Source: Cryobacterium sp. Y82 (GTDB lineage: Bacteria > Actinomycetota > Actinomycetes > Actinomycetales > Microbacteriaceae). From it: a DNA stretch of 64,000 bases. The notes beneath the pieces were generated by a model. The model ran no database searches and was not told the DNA's origin. It saw nothing but the letters and a program-made list of their open reading frames with translations. Position 1 is the first letter of the stretch; each line of letters opens with the position of its first letter. The translations under genes were made by a program, and so were the position numbers. Shown here in pieces: positions 43,501 through 52,237 of this stretch. The DNA lies in contig NZ_PJJJ01000037.1 of NCBI RefSeq assembly GCF_002929495.1, forward strand, positions 336,931-400,930, given 5' to 3'.

Positions 43501-45261
43501 GCCGAATGCGGCTGAGTTTTCGATCTCTTCGAGCGACACCACGTCGGCGTCGAGTGTGTTGATGGCCGAGACGATCTTGGCCTGCTGGCGTTCGAAACTG
43601 AGCTGGGTCGCGGCGCCGCGGGCGTCGCATCCGCCCCTCACCGTGGTCGGCACGCCGGCCCGGTCGTTGTAATACCGGCAGCCGTCGAGCGTGTCCCCGG
43701 TGGTGGAAAAATAGTTCAGAACGTTGAAACTCGCCAGGCGGATGTCCCCGCCCACGTCTTCCGGCGCGCTCGTGCGGGTGTCGGCAAAGGTCACCGGCTG
43801 CACGGTCGCGGCGTTGCCCGCGACGAGGGCCGTGGTCGGCTGCATTTTCCAGGCGTCGTTGCGAAAGTCGAAGACGACCGGTGACAGGAACGACACCGCG
43901 GCGCCGATGCGCACCGGAGCGGTCGTCGACAAGTACGGAACCGGGCTGCCCTGGTTGGCTGCGGCGAGGTAGTTGGTCGTGGCCCCATCGTCGAGGGTGA
44001 CCGCGCGGCCGGCATTCTCGGCGAGGGCGGCCTGGTATTCGGCCGAGCCCGGCAGTGCCGTGACCGTCGGGTTCACAAGCGGTGTCGTTCCGGCGGCGAG
44101 GCCGATCTCGGCGTACTGGTTAGTCGTGTAGTTATTGGTGACGGTGTAGTCACCCCGCGGGGCGAGCAGCATGCCCTCGAGGGTTTCCCGCTGTCCCTCG
44201 CTGGTCGGCAACAGGACTGTAGCCGGTGCTACCGCGACAGCAGGGTTAGTGAGTTGGATGACGTCGCTAGCGGTCCCGAAGGTCACCTCCGTCATTCCGA
44301 AGAATTCCACGACGGTGCCCACGACCTGCACGTGGTCGCCGATTTGTACGTCGGCCTGTGCCGAGTTGGAGTATGCGAAAACGCCGTGCGAAGCAGTGTG
44401 GCTGGCGAGATCCAGTTGGCCACCGGTACCAGCGGTCTGCAGGTAGAACCCGTCGAAGCCACCCGTCGGGTAGGCGGCCGTGACCACGCCGGAGGTCTTG
44501 ACGACGGTTCCGGCGAGCGGGCTCGCATCGGTCGTGCCCTGGATCGCATTGATCGCTGTCAGGGCGTCGGGCACCGGCGTCGGGTCGGGATCTGGGTCCG
44601 GACCAACCGGGGTTCCCGTGTCACCGGCTGTATTCGTTGGCGTGGGCGCCTTCGAACTGAAGTCGGCGAAGTTGACATCAGTGTCAGCAGAGGCCGTGCG
44701 ATTCACCGAGGTGGTGACGGATGCAGCGGCTGCGGCCGTCCCCTCAAAAGTGTTCGACGTTCCGTAGCCGATCAGGTCGAGGATTTGGGTCTGCCCGGTG
44801 AGCGACCCGGTTGCGGGGGCGGTGAGCGCGGTGGACTGGTTGGCGAAGAAGATCGTGCCGGCTGCGGCGGCGAAAGAGGTTCCAAAGGAGGCATCTGCCG
44901 TGGGCAGGGTGGCCCCGTTGGCCGCGTTCGAGCTGCCCTGCACGAGGTAGTGTCCCCCGGCGGCAATCGTGCCGGTCAGGGCGACGACCCCGGTCGGGTT
45001 CGACGATCCGTTGGCCGAGCGATATTGAATCGAGGTGCCGTCGAGCGACACGTCGTCGGCAGTCGGATTGTAAAGCTCGACGAACTTGTTCAGGTAGGTC
45101 GCGCCCGAGCTTCCCCCGTTCAGGTACGCCTCATTGATGAGGACTCCGGTGCCGGCGGTGTTAGCGCTGGCCGGTAGGGCAATGATCGGAGCGGCCGCGA
45201 GGCTCACCCCGAGAAGTGTGGCGAAAACCAGCCTGGAGCGGCGGCGAACGGCGGATGACAT
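40534..45261 (-). CDS. secreted ExeM/NucH endonuclease-5'-nucleotidase fusion
   Basis: A 1575-residue exported protein. A signal peptide (residues about 1-32) is followed by a lamin-tail domain (about 35-165, GVLINEAYLNGG), an OB-like segment (about 250-400), an ExeM/NucH nuclease of the endonuclease/exonuclease/phosphatase fold (about 505-805, LASFNVLNYFS, VSLEEIENSAAFG, LTGDFNAYDREDP, SSDHDPVI), a calcineurin-like 5'-nucleotidase domain (about 840-1110, NINDFHGRID, GNHEFDQGF, GHTHKQYAW) and its C-terminal domain (about 1160-1330), then Ig-like sequence. GAGGAGA precedes the ATG at 45261. It could degrade external DNA and release phosphate and nucleosides. No cell-wall anchor motif is visible. 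Confidence 0.9.
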   Translation of the reverse strand: MSSAVRRRSRLVFATLLGVSLAAAPIIALPASANTAGTGVLINEAYLNGGSSGATYLNKFVELYNPTADDVSLDGTSIQYRSANGSSNPTGVVALTGTIAAGGHYLVQGSSNAANGATLPTADASFGTSFAAAAGTIFFANQSTALTAPATGSLTGQTQILDLIGYGTSNTFEGTAAAAASVTTSVNRTASADTDVNFADFSSKAPTPTNTAGDTGTPVGPDPDPDPTPVPDALTAINAIQGTTDASPLAGTVVKTSGVVTAAYPTGGFDGFYLQTAGTGGQLDLASHTASHGVFAYSNSAQADVQIGDHVQVVGTVVEFFGMTEVTFGTASDVIQLTNPAVAVAPATVLLPTSEGQRETLEGMLLAPRGDYTVTNNYTTNQYAEIGLAAGTTPLVNPTVTALPGSAEYQAALAENAGRAVTLDDGATTNYLAAANQGSPVPYLSTTAPVRIGAAVSFLSPVVFDFRNDAWKMQPTTALVAGNAATVQPVTFADTRTSAPEDVGGDIRLASFNVLNYFSTTGDTLDGCRYYNDRAGVPTTVRGGCDARGAATQLSFERQQAKIVSAINTLDADVVSLEEIENSAAFGKDRDDALGNLTAALNTAAGSDVWAFVASPAARPASEDVIRTAFIYKPALVETVGESVILTESIAFNGRAREPLAQAFALVGDEESSFLAIVNHFKSKGSGTGDNADQGDGQGASNPTRVEQATALVAFADQMKADSGIDRVFLTGDFNAYDREDPMQVLLKAGYINQGNKSGEYTYAFGGTVGSLDHVFASPEADATVNAVDVWNINSVESVALEYSRYNNNVTDFYVADAFRSSDHDPVILGLNLAAPTAIELNLLNINDFHGRIDANTVKFAGTIEQLRAEYGDANSLFLSDGDNIGASLFASASQNDRPTIDVLNALDLAASGVGNHEFDQGFADLTGRVADAADFDYLGANVYNSGTETPAMQEYALLDVAGITVGVIGAVTEETPALVSPNGIATLSFGDPVAAVNRVASQLTDGDPSNGEADVLIAEYHEGAGAGIPDGATLEQELAAGGAFASIVNDTTPAVDAIFTGHTHKQYAWDAQVPGAADGVTRPVLQTGNYGENIGQVVLSYDIASGDTTTVTNRNVARSTVPDADLVAAYPRAAEVQAITNAALAEAAIQGNVPVGSITADITRACIGGVAPCAENRMAPSSMGTLVANSLRESLADPAIGGAEIGIVNPGGMRADLSRAPDGVVTYAEANAVLPFLNNLWTTSLTGAQFKTVLEQQWQTNADGTIPSRPFLQLGLSDNVNYTFDAARAAGDRVTGIWIDGTQLDPAQSYRIGSFNFLLTGGDNFREFKNGTDTRDSGLVDRDAWISYIQHNSPLSPSFKANQASITGGPTAPVNPGDTLTLTVGSLNLTSLGAPKNTQLALKWSGTDVGTASVDSTGTATVTVTVPADAVENSLLEMTAVDSGTTVRLAVAVAVTAEPGEAPTAASAKELTKKLKAAIDTDQNSYRAGDRVVVEVGMKHAGQYVSVWAYSKKKADDLGGWLLVNAEGTVSVTLADDVKHGRYSVSVQNASGDVIGWTDVKIDHPRKPLKNGLR

Positions 45262-45450
45262 GGATCTCCTCATTCCTAGGTCGTGTCACTACACCTGGGG
45301 CCGTGCTAGCGATAGATCTCCCGGCCCACGGATTGGCGGGTGCAATTGATCGCAGCCTAGCGACGGCCCATGTCCGGGGGGTAAACACCGCGTACTTTGC
45401 TCGTCTGAGCACTGTTTAATACCCGATCCGGCCGATCCGAGCGAAATTCG

Positions 45451-45966
45451 TTAGTTCAGGCGCTTCACCATCCGGGTGTTTCCGAGGGTGTTCGGCTTCA
45501 CCCGAGCCAGGTCGAGAAACTCGGCCACACCCTCATCGGGCGAGCGCACGAGTTCGGCGTAGACGGCCGGGTCGACGGTTTCGGTGCCCATGTCGCTGAA
45601 ACCGTTGCGAGCAAAGAAGCCCACCTCGAAGGTGAGGCAGAACAGTCGGCTGAGGCCGAGGTCTTGGGCATCCGTTTCGAGGCGTTGCATCATCGTGTAG
45701 CCGACGCCGCGGCCGAGCCAGTTCGCATCCACGGCAAGGGTGCGCACCTCGCCGAGGTCCTCCCACATGACGTGGAGGGCGCCGCAGCCGATCAGCTTCC
45801 CTGAAGAGTCAACGGCCACCCGAAATTCCTGCACCGCCTCGTAGAACACGACACGGTCCTTGCCGAGCAGGATGCGCTGCTGCACGAGCGGTTCGACGAG
45901 CGCTTCGATGCCGGGCACGTCACTCGTGCGGGCGCGGCGTACCGTGTATCCCGTTTCTAAATTCAC
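45451..45966 (-). CDS. amino-acid N-acetyltransferase (GNAT, ArgA-like)
   Basis: A 171-residue GNAT enzyme. The acetyl-CoA loop reads WLGRGVGYTMMQRLETDA, with LGEVRTLAVDANW before it. The layout YTVRRARTSDVPGIEALVEP ... RDRVVFYE matches the short glutamate N-acetyltransferases of actinobacteria such as Rv2747, which make N-acetylglutamate for arginine synthesis. No other arginine gene is nearby, so the role rests on family resemblance. Confidence 0.82.
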   Translation of the reverse strand: MNLETGYTVRRARTSDVPGIEALVEPLVQQRILLGKDRVVFYEAVQEFRVAVDSSGKLIGCGALHVMWEDLGEVRTLAVDANWLGRGVGYTMMQRLETDAQDLGLSRLFCLTFEVGFFARNGFSDMGTETVDPAVYAELVRSPDEGVAEFLDLARVKPNTLGNTRMVKRLN

Positions 45967-46008
45967 TCCTCCAGTCTATTGATCCCCCTACCGCCGACTC
46001 TCCCCGCG

Positions 46009-46098
46009 CATAACTCCTGCAATTCGTGTTCGCTTCAACCGGCAACTCCTGGAAAGACGCGGAACTTGACCCGATGCTTCAGAATTTGCAGGAGTTGT
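46009..46098. repeat. 90-bp intergenic inverted-repeat element, copy 2
   Basis: CATAACTCCTGCAATT at 46009-46024 is identical to the left arm of the element at 88-177. The right arm (46083-46098, AATTTGCAGGAGTTGT) carries two differences from a perfect match. Total length is again 90 bases. A third CAACTCCTGG lies inside at 46043. It sits between the acetyltransferase and clpC genes, just outside the clpC terminator. Confidence 0.65.
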
Positions 46099-46128
46099 GC
46101 GAACGCACGGCCGCCCCGGGCACAGAAA

Positions 46129-46156
46129 AGGCCCGACAGACGAATCTGCCGGGCCT
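46129..46156. terminator. clpC terminator
   Basis: AGGCCCGACAGA (46129-46140) pairs with TCTGCCGGGCCT (46145-46156) with one mismatch; on the minus strand TTTTC follows. It is 15 bases after the clpC stop. CTTTCTT on the plus side suggests some activity in both directions. Confidence 0.8.
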
Positions 46157-46171
46157 CTTTCTTCGAAACTT

Positions 46172-48697
46172 CTAGTCGCTGGTGATGGCCAGGTCGGGGG
46201 TGGCCGGACCGGTTCCGATCGCGGCGGACGTGTTCACTCCCACGCCGACCGGGTCAACCCTGGTCGTTGTGGTGAAGATGTACTCGCCGTCGACGTAGTC
46301 CACGTGCACGTGGTCACCGGCGTTGAGCTCGCCCTGCAGGATCTTCTCCGACAGCCGGTCCTCTACCTCGCGCTGGATCGCACGACGCAGCGGCCGAGCA
46401 CCGAGCGTTGGGTCGAAGCCGACCTCGATCAGGTGTTCCTTCGCCGGGACGGTGACCTCGACGGTCATGTCACGGTCGAGCAGACGCACACCGAGACGCT
46501 TGATGAACAGGTCGACGATCTGCAGCAACTCGGGCTTGGTCAGCTGCGGGAACACGATGATCTCGTCCACGCGGTTGAGGAACTCGGGCTTGAAGTGCTT
46601 CTTGAGCTCGTCCTTCACCTTGCCGGCCATGCGCTCGTACCCGGTGGTGCTGTCGCCTTCCAGCTGGAAGCCGACGGGTCCACCCGAGATGTCCTTGGTG
46701 CCGAGGTTGGTGGTCATGATGATGACGGTGTTCTTGAAGTCGACCACGCGACCCTGGCCATCCGTCAACCGTCCCTCTTCCAGAATCTGCAGCAGGGAGT
46801 TGAAGATGTCGGGGTGAGCCTTCTCGATCTCATCGAACAGCACCACGGAGAACGGCTTACGACGCACCTTCTCGGTGAGCTGGCCGCCCTCTTCGAAGCC
46901 GACGAACCCGGGAGGCGCACCGAACAGTCGCGACACGGTGTGCTTCTCGCCGTACTCACTCATGTCGAGCGAGATCATGGCGGCCTCGTCATCGAAGAGG
47001 AACTCGGCGAGCGCCTTGGCGAGCTCGGTCTTGCCAACGCCGGTGGGGCCGGCGAAGACGAACGAACCGGAGGGACGCTTCGGGTCCTTCAGGCCAGCAC
47101 GGGTGCGACGGATGGTCTTGGCGAGCGCCGAGATGGCCTCTTCCTGACCGATGACGCGCTGGTGCAGTGCCTTCTCCATGAAGACCAGCCGCGAAGATTC
47201 TTCCTCGGTGAGCTTGAACACCGGAATACCGGTGGCCTGGGCCAGGACTTCGGCGATCAGGCCTTCGTCGACGACCGCGGTGGTCTTGACGTCGCCGGAC
47301 TTCCACTTCTTCTCAAGGCGCAGACGCTCGCCGAGGAGGTTCTTCTCCTCGTCGCGCAGGCCGGCGGCCTTCTCGAAGTCCTGCTCTTCGATGGCGAGTT
47401 CCTTGGCGGCACGCACCACGGCGATTTTCTCGTCGAATTCACGCAGCTCGGGCGGGCTTGAGAGGATCGAGAGGCGCAGGCGGGCACCGGCTTCGTCGAT
47501 CAGGTCGATGGCCTTGTCGGGCAGGAACCGGTCGGAGACGTAACGGTCGGCGAGGTTTGCCGCGGCCACGAGTGCACCGTCGGTGATGGACACCTTGTGG
47601 TGCGCCTCGTACCGGTCGCGCAGTCCCTTGAGAATGTTGATGGTGTGCGGCAGCGACGGCTCGTCGACCTGGATCGACTGGAAGCGGCGCTCGAGGGCGG
47701 CATCCTTCTCGAAGTGCTTGCGGTACTCGTCAAGGGTGGTCGCACCAATAGTCTGCAGCTCACCACGGGCGAGGAGCGGCTTCAAGATCGACGCGGCGTC
47801 GATTGCGCCCTCGGCGGCACCGGCACCCACGAGGGTGTGGATTTCGTCGATGAAGACGATGATGTCGCCGCGGGTGCGGATCTCCTTGGTGACCTTTTTC
47901 AGGCGCTCTTCGAAGTCACCGCGGTAGCGGCTGCCGGCGATGAGCGAGCCGAGATCGAGCGAGTAGAGCTGCTTGTCCTTGAGCGTCTCGGGCACATCGC
48001 CCTTGACGATGGCCTGGGCGAGGCCCTCGACGACGGCGGTCTTGCCAACTCCGGGCTCACCGATCAGGACGGGGTTGTTCTTGGTGCGACGCGAGAGGAT
48101 CTGCATGACCCGCTCGATTTCTTTCTCACGCCCGATGACCGGGTCGAGTTTGTTGTCGCGGGCCATCTGGGTGAGGTTGCGACCGAACTGGTCGAGCACC
48201 TGGCTGCCGGCCGTGTTGGCCGCCTGCTCGTTGGCGCCGACCTGCACCTGCTCCTTGCCCTGGTAACCGGAGAGGAGCTGGATGACCTGCTGGCGCACGC
48301 GGTTGAGGTCGGCGCCGAGCTTGACGAGAACCTGCGCGGCGACGCCCTCACCCTCGCGAATGAGTCCGAGCAGAATGTGCTCGGTTCCAATGTAGTTGTG
48401 GCCGAGCTGCAGCGCTTCGCGCAGGCTCAGCTCGAGAACCTTCTTCGCACGCGGCGTGAAGGGGATGTGGCCGGTGGGCTGCTGCTGCCCCTGGCCGATG
48501 ATGTCCTGAACCTGCTCGCGTACGGCGTCCAGCGAGATGCCGAGGCTCTCTAAAGCCTTCGCGGCGACGCCTTCACCCTCGTGAATCAGCCCGAGCAGAA
48601 TGTGCTCGGTACCGATGTAGTTGTGGTTGAGCATCTTGGCCTCTTCCTGGGCCAAAACGACGACGCGACGAGCTCGGTCGGTAAATCTTTCAAACAT
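46172..48697 (-). CDS. clpC: ATP-dependent Clp protease ATP-binding subunit ClpC
   Basis: An 841-residue HSP100 unfoldase that feeds ClpP. Two N-terminal Clp_N repeats (residues about 1-145), AAA1 with Walker [11 protein letters not shown] near 210, a UVR segment ([17 protein letters not shown], near 435), and AAA2 with [10 protein letters not shown] near 550. Length and order match actinobacterial ClpC. A CGC-N5-GCG site about 80 bases upstream suggests ClgR activation. Its 3' end has its own terminator, so it is a single-gene unit. Confidence 0.97.
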   Translation of the reverse strand: MFERFTDRARRVVVLAQEEAKMLNHNYIGTEHILLGLIHEGEGVAAKALESLGISLDAVREQVQDIIGQGQQQPTGHIPFTPRAKKVLELSLREALQLGHNYIGTEHILLGLIREGEGVAAQVLVKLGADLNRVRQQVIQLLSGYQGKEQVQVGANEQAANTAGSQVLDQFGRNLTQMARDNKLDPVIGREKEIERVMQILSRRTKNNPVLIGEPGVGKTAVVEGLAQAIVKGDVPETLKDKQLYSLDLGSLIAGSRYRGDFEERLKKVTKEIRTRGDIIVFIDEIHTLVGAGAAEGAIDAASILKPLLARGELQTIGATTLDEYRKHFEKDAALERRFQSIQVDEPSLPHTINILKGLRDRYEAHHKVSITDGALVAAANLADRYVSDRFLPDKAIDLIDEAGARLRLSILSSPPELREFDEKIAVVRAAKELAIEEQDFEKAAGLRDEEKNLLGERLRLEKKWKSGDVKTTAVVDEGLIAEVLAQATGIPVFKLTEEESSRLVFMEKALHQRVIGQEEAISALAKTIRRTRAGLKDPKRPSGSFVFAGPTGVGKTELAKALAEFLFDDEAAMISLDMSEYGEKHTVSRLFGAPPGFVGFEEGGQLTEKVRRKPFSVVLFDEIEKAHPDIFNSLLQILEEGRLTDGQGRVVDFKNTVIIMTTNLGTKDISGGPVGFQLEGDSTTGYERMAGKVKDELKKHFKPEFLNRVDEIIVFPQLTKPELLQIVDLFIKRLGVRLLDRDMTVEVTVPAKEHLIEVGFDPTLGARPLRRAIQREVEDRLSEKILQGELNAGDHVHVDYVDGEYIFTTTTRVDPVGVGVNTSAAIGTGPATPDLAITSD

Positions 48698-48777
48698 GTG
48701 ATCGCTCCCTTGGCGCCAGGGCAGTTGGTGCCGTTACATTGAGAGTAGCCAGCCTGCGCCGCTTCCGGGCGTTTGTT

Positions 48778-48788
48778 CGCCGTAGGCG
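48778..48788. promoter_or_regulatory. candidate ClgR site upstream of clpC
   Basis: CGCCGTAGGCG fits the CGC-N5-GCG core described for ClgR, an activator of clp genes in Corynebacterium, Streptomyces and Bifidobacterium. TGTT precedes the core, agreeing with the flanking preference. It is about 81-91 bases before the clpC start, upstream of a TACTCT -10-like box on the minus strand. Confidence 0.4.
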
Positions 48789-48837
48789 TGACGGATGCTA
48801 TGCCTCGCCCCCATCCGCGGCCCCCGCAAGCCGGTTG

Positions 48838-50301
48838 TCACTGAACCGCGGAGGTCAGCCGGGCAAGGTTGTCGAGGATCGTGGAGCGCAGCGGCTGCTT
48901 GCGCCACTCCTCAAGGGTCAGCTCGCGGCTGTTCAAGCGGTTCTCGTCTTCCATGACGCGCAGTTTGCGCACGAAGGATCGCCCGCGCACCATGAGCGAG
49001 ACCTCCATGTTGAGGCTGAACGAGCGCTGGTCCATATTGCTCGACCCGACGACAGCGACCTCATCGTCGATGGTGAAGTGCTTTGCGTGCAGAATGTAGG
49101 GCGCCTTGTACATGTAGATGCGCACTCCAGCGGTCAACAACTCCTCGTAATACGAACGCTGAGCGTGATAGACGACGGCCTGGTCGCCGATCTCCGACAC
49201 GAAAAGCTCCACCTGCAGCCCACGCTGCACGGCCGTCGTGATGGCGTACATGATCGATTCGTCCGGCACAAAGTACGGACTCGTAATGACGATTCGGTCC
49301 TGCGCGTAGTAGAGCAACGCGAGAAACAACCGCAGATTGTTCTCACCCTTGAACCCGGGGCCACTCGGTACCACCTGGCAGTCGAGGGCATCGGTCACCG
49401 GCCGTGGATGCACCGGCTCAATGTCACGCGTGAGCAGCTCGTTGGTTTCGCTATACCAGTCGGTGATGAAGATCGCGCCCAGCCCGGACACGATTGGCCC
49501 TTCCAGCCGGGTCATGAAGTCTTTCCACATCAGACCCCGCCGAATGTTGCGCCGCATGTTGTAGGTGCGGTCGATGATGTTCTGCGATCCCATGAAGCCG
49601 ACCGAGCCGTCGATGATCAGCAGCTTGCGGTGGTTGCGCAGGTCTGGTCGTTGCCATTTACCCCGGAACGGCTGCACCGGGAGCATGAGTCGCCACGGAA
49701 TGCCAGCATCCGTCAAATATTTCTTGGTCTGGTGAAAGCCGGGCTTGCGCATCGATTGAATGTGATCCATCAGCACGCGCACGTTCACGCCGCGCTGGTG
49801 TGCACGCTCCAGCGCGTCAAAAAACGGCGCGGTCGTGGGGTCGAGCGAGAGAATGTAGAACTCGACGTGCACGTATTTCTTGGCCAGATCGATGTCGGCG
49901 ATCATGGTGTCGAAGGCGCCCTGATAGTCGTTGATCAGGCTCGCGGTATTGTCACCGACCAGCGGCATCGCTCCCAGGTTGCGGTTGAGTTCAACGACCG
50001 ATTCGAGCCAGCCCGGCCACGGATGGTCGCGCCGCACCAGGTCCATTCCCTCGGTGCTTTCGAGAATGAACCTGTTAATTTCATCTTGCATCAGTCGGCG
50101 CTTCTTCGGAAAGGTACGGTAGCCGATCAGCAAAAAAAGCAGCACTCCGAGATACGGAATGAAAAAAATGGTCAGCAGCCAGGCCATGCCTGACATTGGA
50201 CGACGGTTGCGCGGGACCACGATAATGGCCACCACGCGAATGGAAAAGTCAACAATCAAAGCCAGCAGAACGGTGATGGACAGGCCGTCGATGCCGAACA
50301 T
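48838..50301 (-). CDS. cls: cardiolipin synthase (phospholipase D family)
   Basis: A 487-residue membrane enzyme that condenses phosphatidylglycerol to cardiolipin. Two N-terminal membrane segments (about residues 5-25 and 38-58) precede two HKD motifs: HRKLLIIDGSVGFMGSQN near 245 and HAKHFTIDDEVAVVGSSN near 405. The length is standard for ClsA-type enzymes. It follows a 59-residue membrane protein gene by 5 bases in the same direction. Confidence 0.94.
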   Translation of the reverse strand: MFGIDGLSITVLLALIVDFSIRVVAIIVVPRNRRPMSGMAWLLTIFFIPYLGVLLFLLIGYRTFPKKRRLMQDEINRFILESTEGMDLVRRDHPWPGWLESVVELNRNLGAMPLVGDNTASLINDYQGAFDTMIADIDLAKKYVHVEFYILSLDPTTAPFFDALERAHQRGVNVRVLMDHIQSMRKPGFHQTKKYLTDAGIPWRLMLPVQPFRGKWQRPDLRNHRKLLIIDGSVGFMGSQNIIDRTYNMRRNIRRGLMWKDFMTRLEGPIVSGLGAIFITDWYSETNELLTRDIEPVHPRPVTDALDCQVVPSGPGFKGENNLRLFLALLYYAQDRIVITSPYFVPDESIMYAITTAVQRGLQVELFVSEIGDQAVVYHAQRSYYEELLTAGVRIYMYKAPYILHAKHFTIDDEVAVVGSSNMDQRSFSLNMEVSLMVRGRSFVRKLRVMEDENRLNSRELTLEEWRKQPLRSTILDNLARLTSAVQ

Positions 50302-50306
50302 CGAAC

Positions 50307-50486
50307 TTAGGTGACCGGTTTGTCGAGACCGAGTCGGGCTCGTTCTTCCGCTTCGATTTGGGCGTACACCTTACGTTCAGTGCGATCAGCGCGCAGGATT
50401 GAGCGCAGCATCAACCAGAACATCAGGCCAAGCGCAATGGTAGGCACAACCGAAAAAATCGCGTTACCCCAAAAGTCCTCAATCAC
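50307..50486 (-). CDS. small single-pass membrane protein
   Basis: A 59-residue protein. One membrane helix (about residues 10-27, FSVVPTIALGLMFWLMLR) is followed by a charged tail (ADRTERKVYAQIEAEERARL). It starts at a GTG (50486) and ends 5 bases before cls. The hydrophobic-plus-charged layout and clean reading frame support a real gene. Small proteins of this kind occur next to lysS in Microbacteriaceae as far as I recall; function unknown. Confidence 0.6.
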   Translation of the reverse strand: MIEDFWGNAIFSVVPTIALGLMFWLMLRSILRADRTERKVYAQIEAEERARLGLDKPVT

Positions 50487-50520
50487 CGTGCCAGCTTACG
50501 CGCAAAGGCTGGGAGAGCTG

Positions 50521-50667
50521 CTACTTGCTGAGGAGCCCAACGATGCCGCTTCCGAGGTAGTAGACGCCGACGCCGCTGATGATCACCCAAATGGCGATTC
50601 GGTTCATGGATGGCGGCTTGCGCCCACCCTTGTTTGGTTTCAACTCATCGTCGGGCAGATAGCTCAT
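50521..50667 (-). CDS. 48-residue membrane protein coupled to lysS
   Basis: A 48-residue protein with a polar Lys-rich start (SYLPDDELKPNKGGRKPPS) and a C-terminal membrane helix (IAIWVIISGVGVYYLGSGIV). Its ATG overlaps the lysS stop codon by one base (TAATG), so translation is probably coupled. Not recognised; function unknown. Confidence 0.6.
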   Translation of the reverse strand: MSYLPDDELKPNKGGRKPPSMNRIAIWVIISGVGVYYLGSGIVGLLSK

Positions 50668-52190
50668 TATTTCACCAGGGGGAAGAGAATCGTCTCACGA
50701 ATACCCAGGCCGGTCAGTGCCATCAACATGCGGTCAATGCCCATACCCATTCCGCCGGTCGGCGGCATACCGTATTCGAGTGCGCGCAGAAATTCTTCGT
50801 CGAGGCGCATGGCCTCCGGGTCTCCCCCAGCGGCGAGGCTCGCCTGTTCGACGAAACGTTCGCGCTGCACGACCGGGTCCACCAGCTCGGAGTAGCCGGT
50901 AGCCAGTTCGAAGCCGCGCACGTAGAGGTCCCACTTTTCGACGACGCCTGCCACCGATCGATGCCCGCGCACGAGCGGGCTGGTGTCGATGGGAAAGTCC
51001 ATGACGAACGTCGGGCGCACCAGGTCGCCCTTGACGAAGTGCTCCCACAGCTCTTCGACGTACTTGCCGTGTATAGGGTGGTCGATCTCGATGCCCTCAC
51101 GGGCGGCGAGCGCTACAAGGTCGGCGAGGGGCGTCTCGGCGGTGATCGTGACGCCGGCGGCGGCCGACAGGCTGTCGTACATGCCGATGCGATCCCAGTC
51201 GCCGCCAAGGTCGAACAGGGTGCCGTCGGCCCAGGTCACCACGTGTGATCCGGCGATCGCGAACGCGGCATCCTGAATCAGCTTCTGGGTGAGATCAGCG
51301 ATGGAGTTGTAATCGCCGTAAGCCTCATAGGCTTCGAGCATCGCGAACTCGGGCGAGTGCGTGGAGTCGGCGCCCTCGTTGCGAAAGTTGCGGTTGATCT
51401 CGTAGACGCGGTCGATGCCGCCGACCACGGCCCGCTTCAAAAACAGTTCGGGTGCGATGCGCAGGAACAGCTCGGTGTCGAAGGCGTTGCTGTGGGTCTG
51501 GAACGGCCGGGCGGATGCCCCGCCGTGCATCGTTTGCAGCATCGGAGTCTCGATTTCGATGAAATCAAGGCTGGTGAACGTCTGGCGCAGGCTCGCCACC
51601 GCCTTGGATCGGGACAGCACGTTGGTGCGGGCCTGTTCCCGGCTGATCAGGTCGAGATAGCGGCTGCGCACCCGGGTCTCTTCGCTCAGTTCGGAGTGCA
51701 GGTTGGGCAGGGGAAGCAGGGCCTTCGCGGCGACCTTCCAGTCGGTGACCATGATCGACAGCTCACCGCGGCGGCTCGAGATCACCTCGCCGGCCACGAA
51801 CATGTGGTCACCGAGGTCGACGAGGTCTTTCCATGCGGCGAGGGATTCATTGCCGACCGCGGCGAGGGAGACCATGGCCTGGATGCGGGTGCCATCGCCG
51901 CTCTGCAGGCTCGCGAAGCACAGTTTACCGGTGTTGCGCAGGTGCACGATGCGGCCGGCCAGTCCCACGGTAACGCCGCTGGTGGCATCCGCTTCGAGCT
52001 GGCCGAATTCGGCGCGCACGGCCGGAATGGTGTGCGTGACCGGAACCGATACCGGGTACGCGCCGCCGGCCGGGCTCGCAGCGGCCGCGTTCAGGCGGTC
52101 CCGCTTGCCGAGGCGCACAGCCTTCTGCTCGTTCATCTCCGCGTCGGACAAGCCTTCGTCGTTCGAGGCTGGCGTGGGGTTCTGGCTCAT
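50667..52190 (-). CDS. lysS: lysyl-tRNA synthetase, class II
   Basis: A 507-residue class II synthetase that charges tRNA-Lys. The N-terminal OB anticodon domain (VGLAGRIVHLRNTGKLCFAS) is followed by motif 2 (EINRNFRNEGADSTHSPEF) and motif 3 (MGMGIDRMLMALTG). The ATG at 52190 has GGAGAA upstream; the extra 20 codons before it are unlikely. It is the last large gene of the folate/pantothenate gene set. Confidence 0.96.
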   Translation of the reverse strand: MSQNPTPASNDEGLSDAEMNEQKAVRLGKRDRLNAAAASPAGGAYPVSVPVTHTIPAVRAEFGQLEADATSGVTVGLAGRIVHLRNTGKLCFASLQSGDGTRIQAMVSLAAVGNESLAAWKDLVDLGDHMFVAGEVISSRRGELSIMVTDWKVAAKALLPLPNLHSELSEETRVRSRYLDLISREQARTNVLSRSKAVASLRQTFTSLDFIEIETPMLQTMHGGASARPFQTHSNAFDTELFLRIAPELFLKRAVVGGIDRVYEINRNFRNEGADSTHSPEFAMLEAYEAYGDYNSIADLTQKLIQDAAFAIAGSHVVTWADGTLFDLGGDWDRIGMYDSLSAAAGVTITAETPLADLVALAAREGIEIDHPIHGKYVEELWEHFVKGDLVRPTFVMDFPIDTSPLVRGHRSVAGVVEKWDLYVRGFELATGYSELVDPVVQRERFVEQASLAAGGDPEAMRLDEEFLRALEYGMPPTGGMGMGIDRMLMALTGLGIRETILFPLVK

Positions 52191-52237
52191 GGGGTTCTCC
52201 GTTGGTGCTGTCGTTTCAAAAAAGCGGATGCTGCGAC

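Noticed and set aside
46097-47461. A 454-codon open frame antisense to clpC
   Set aside because: Complement of conserved ClpC codons; composition is the typical shadow pattern.
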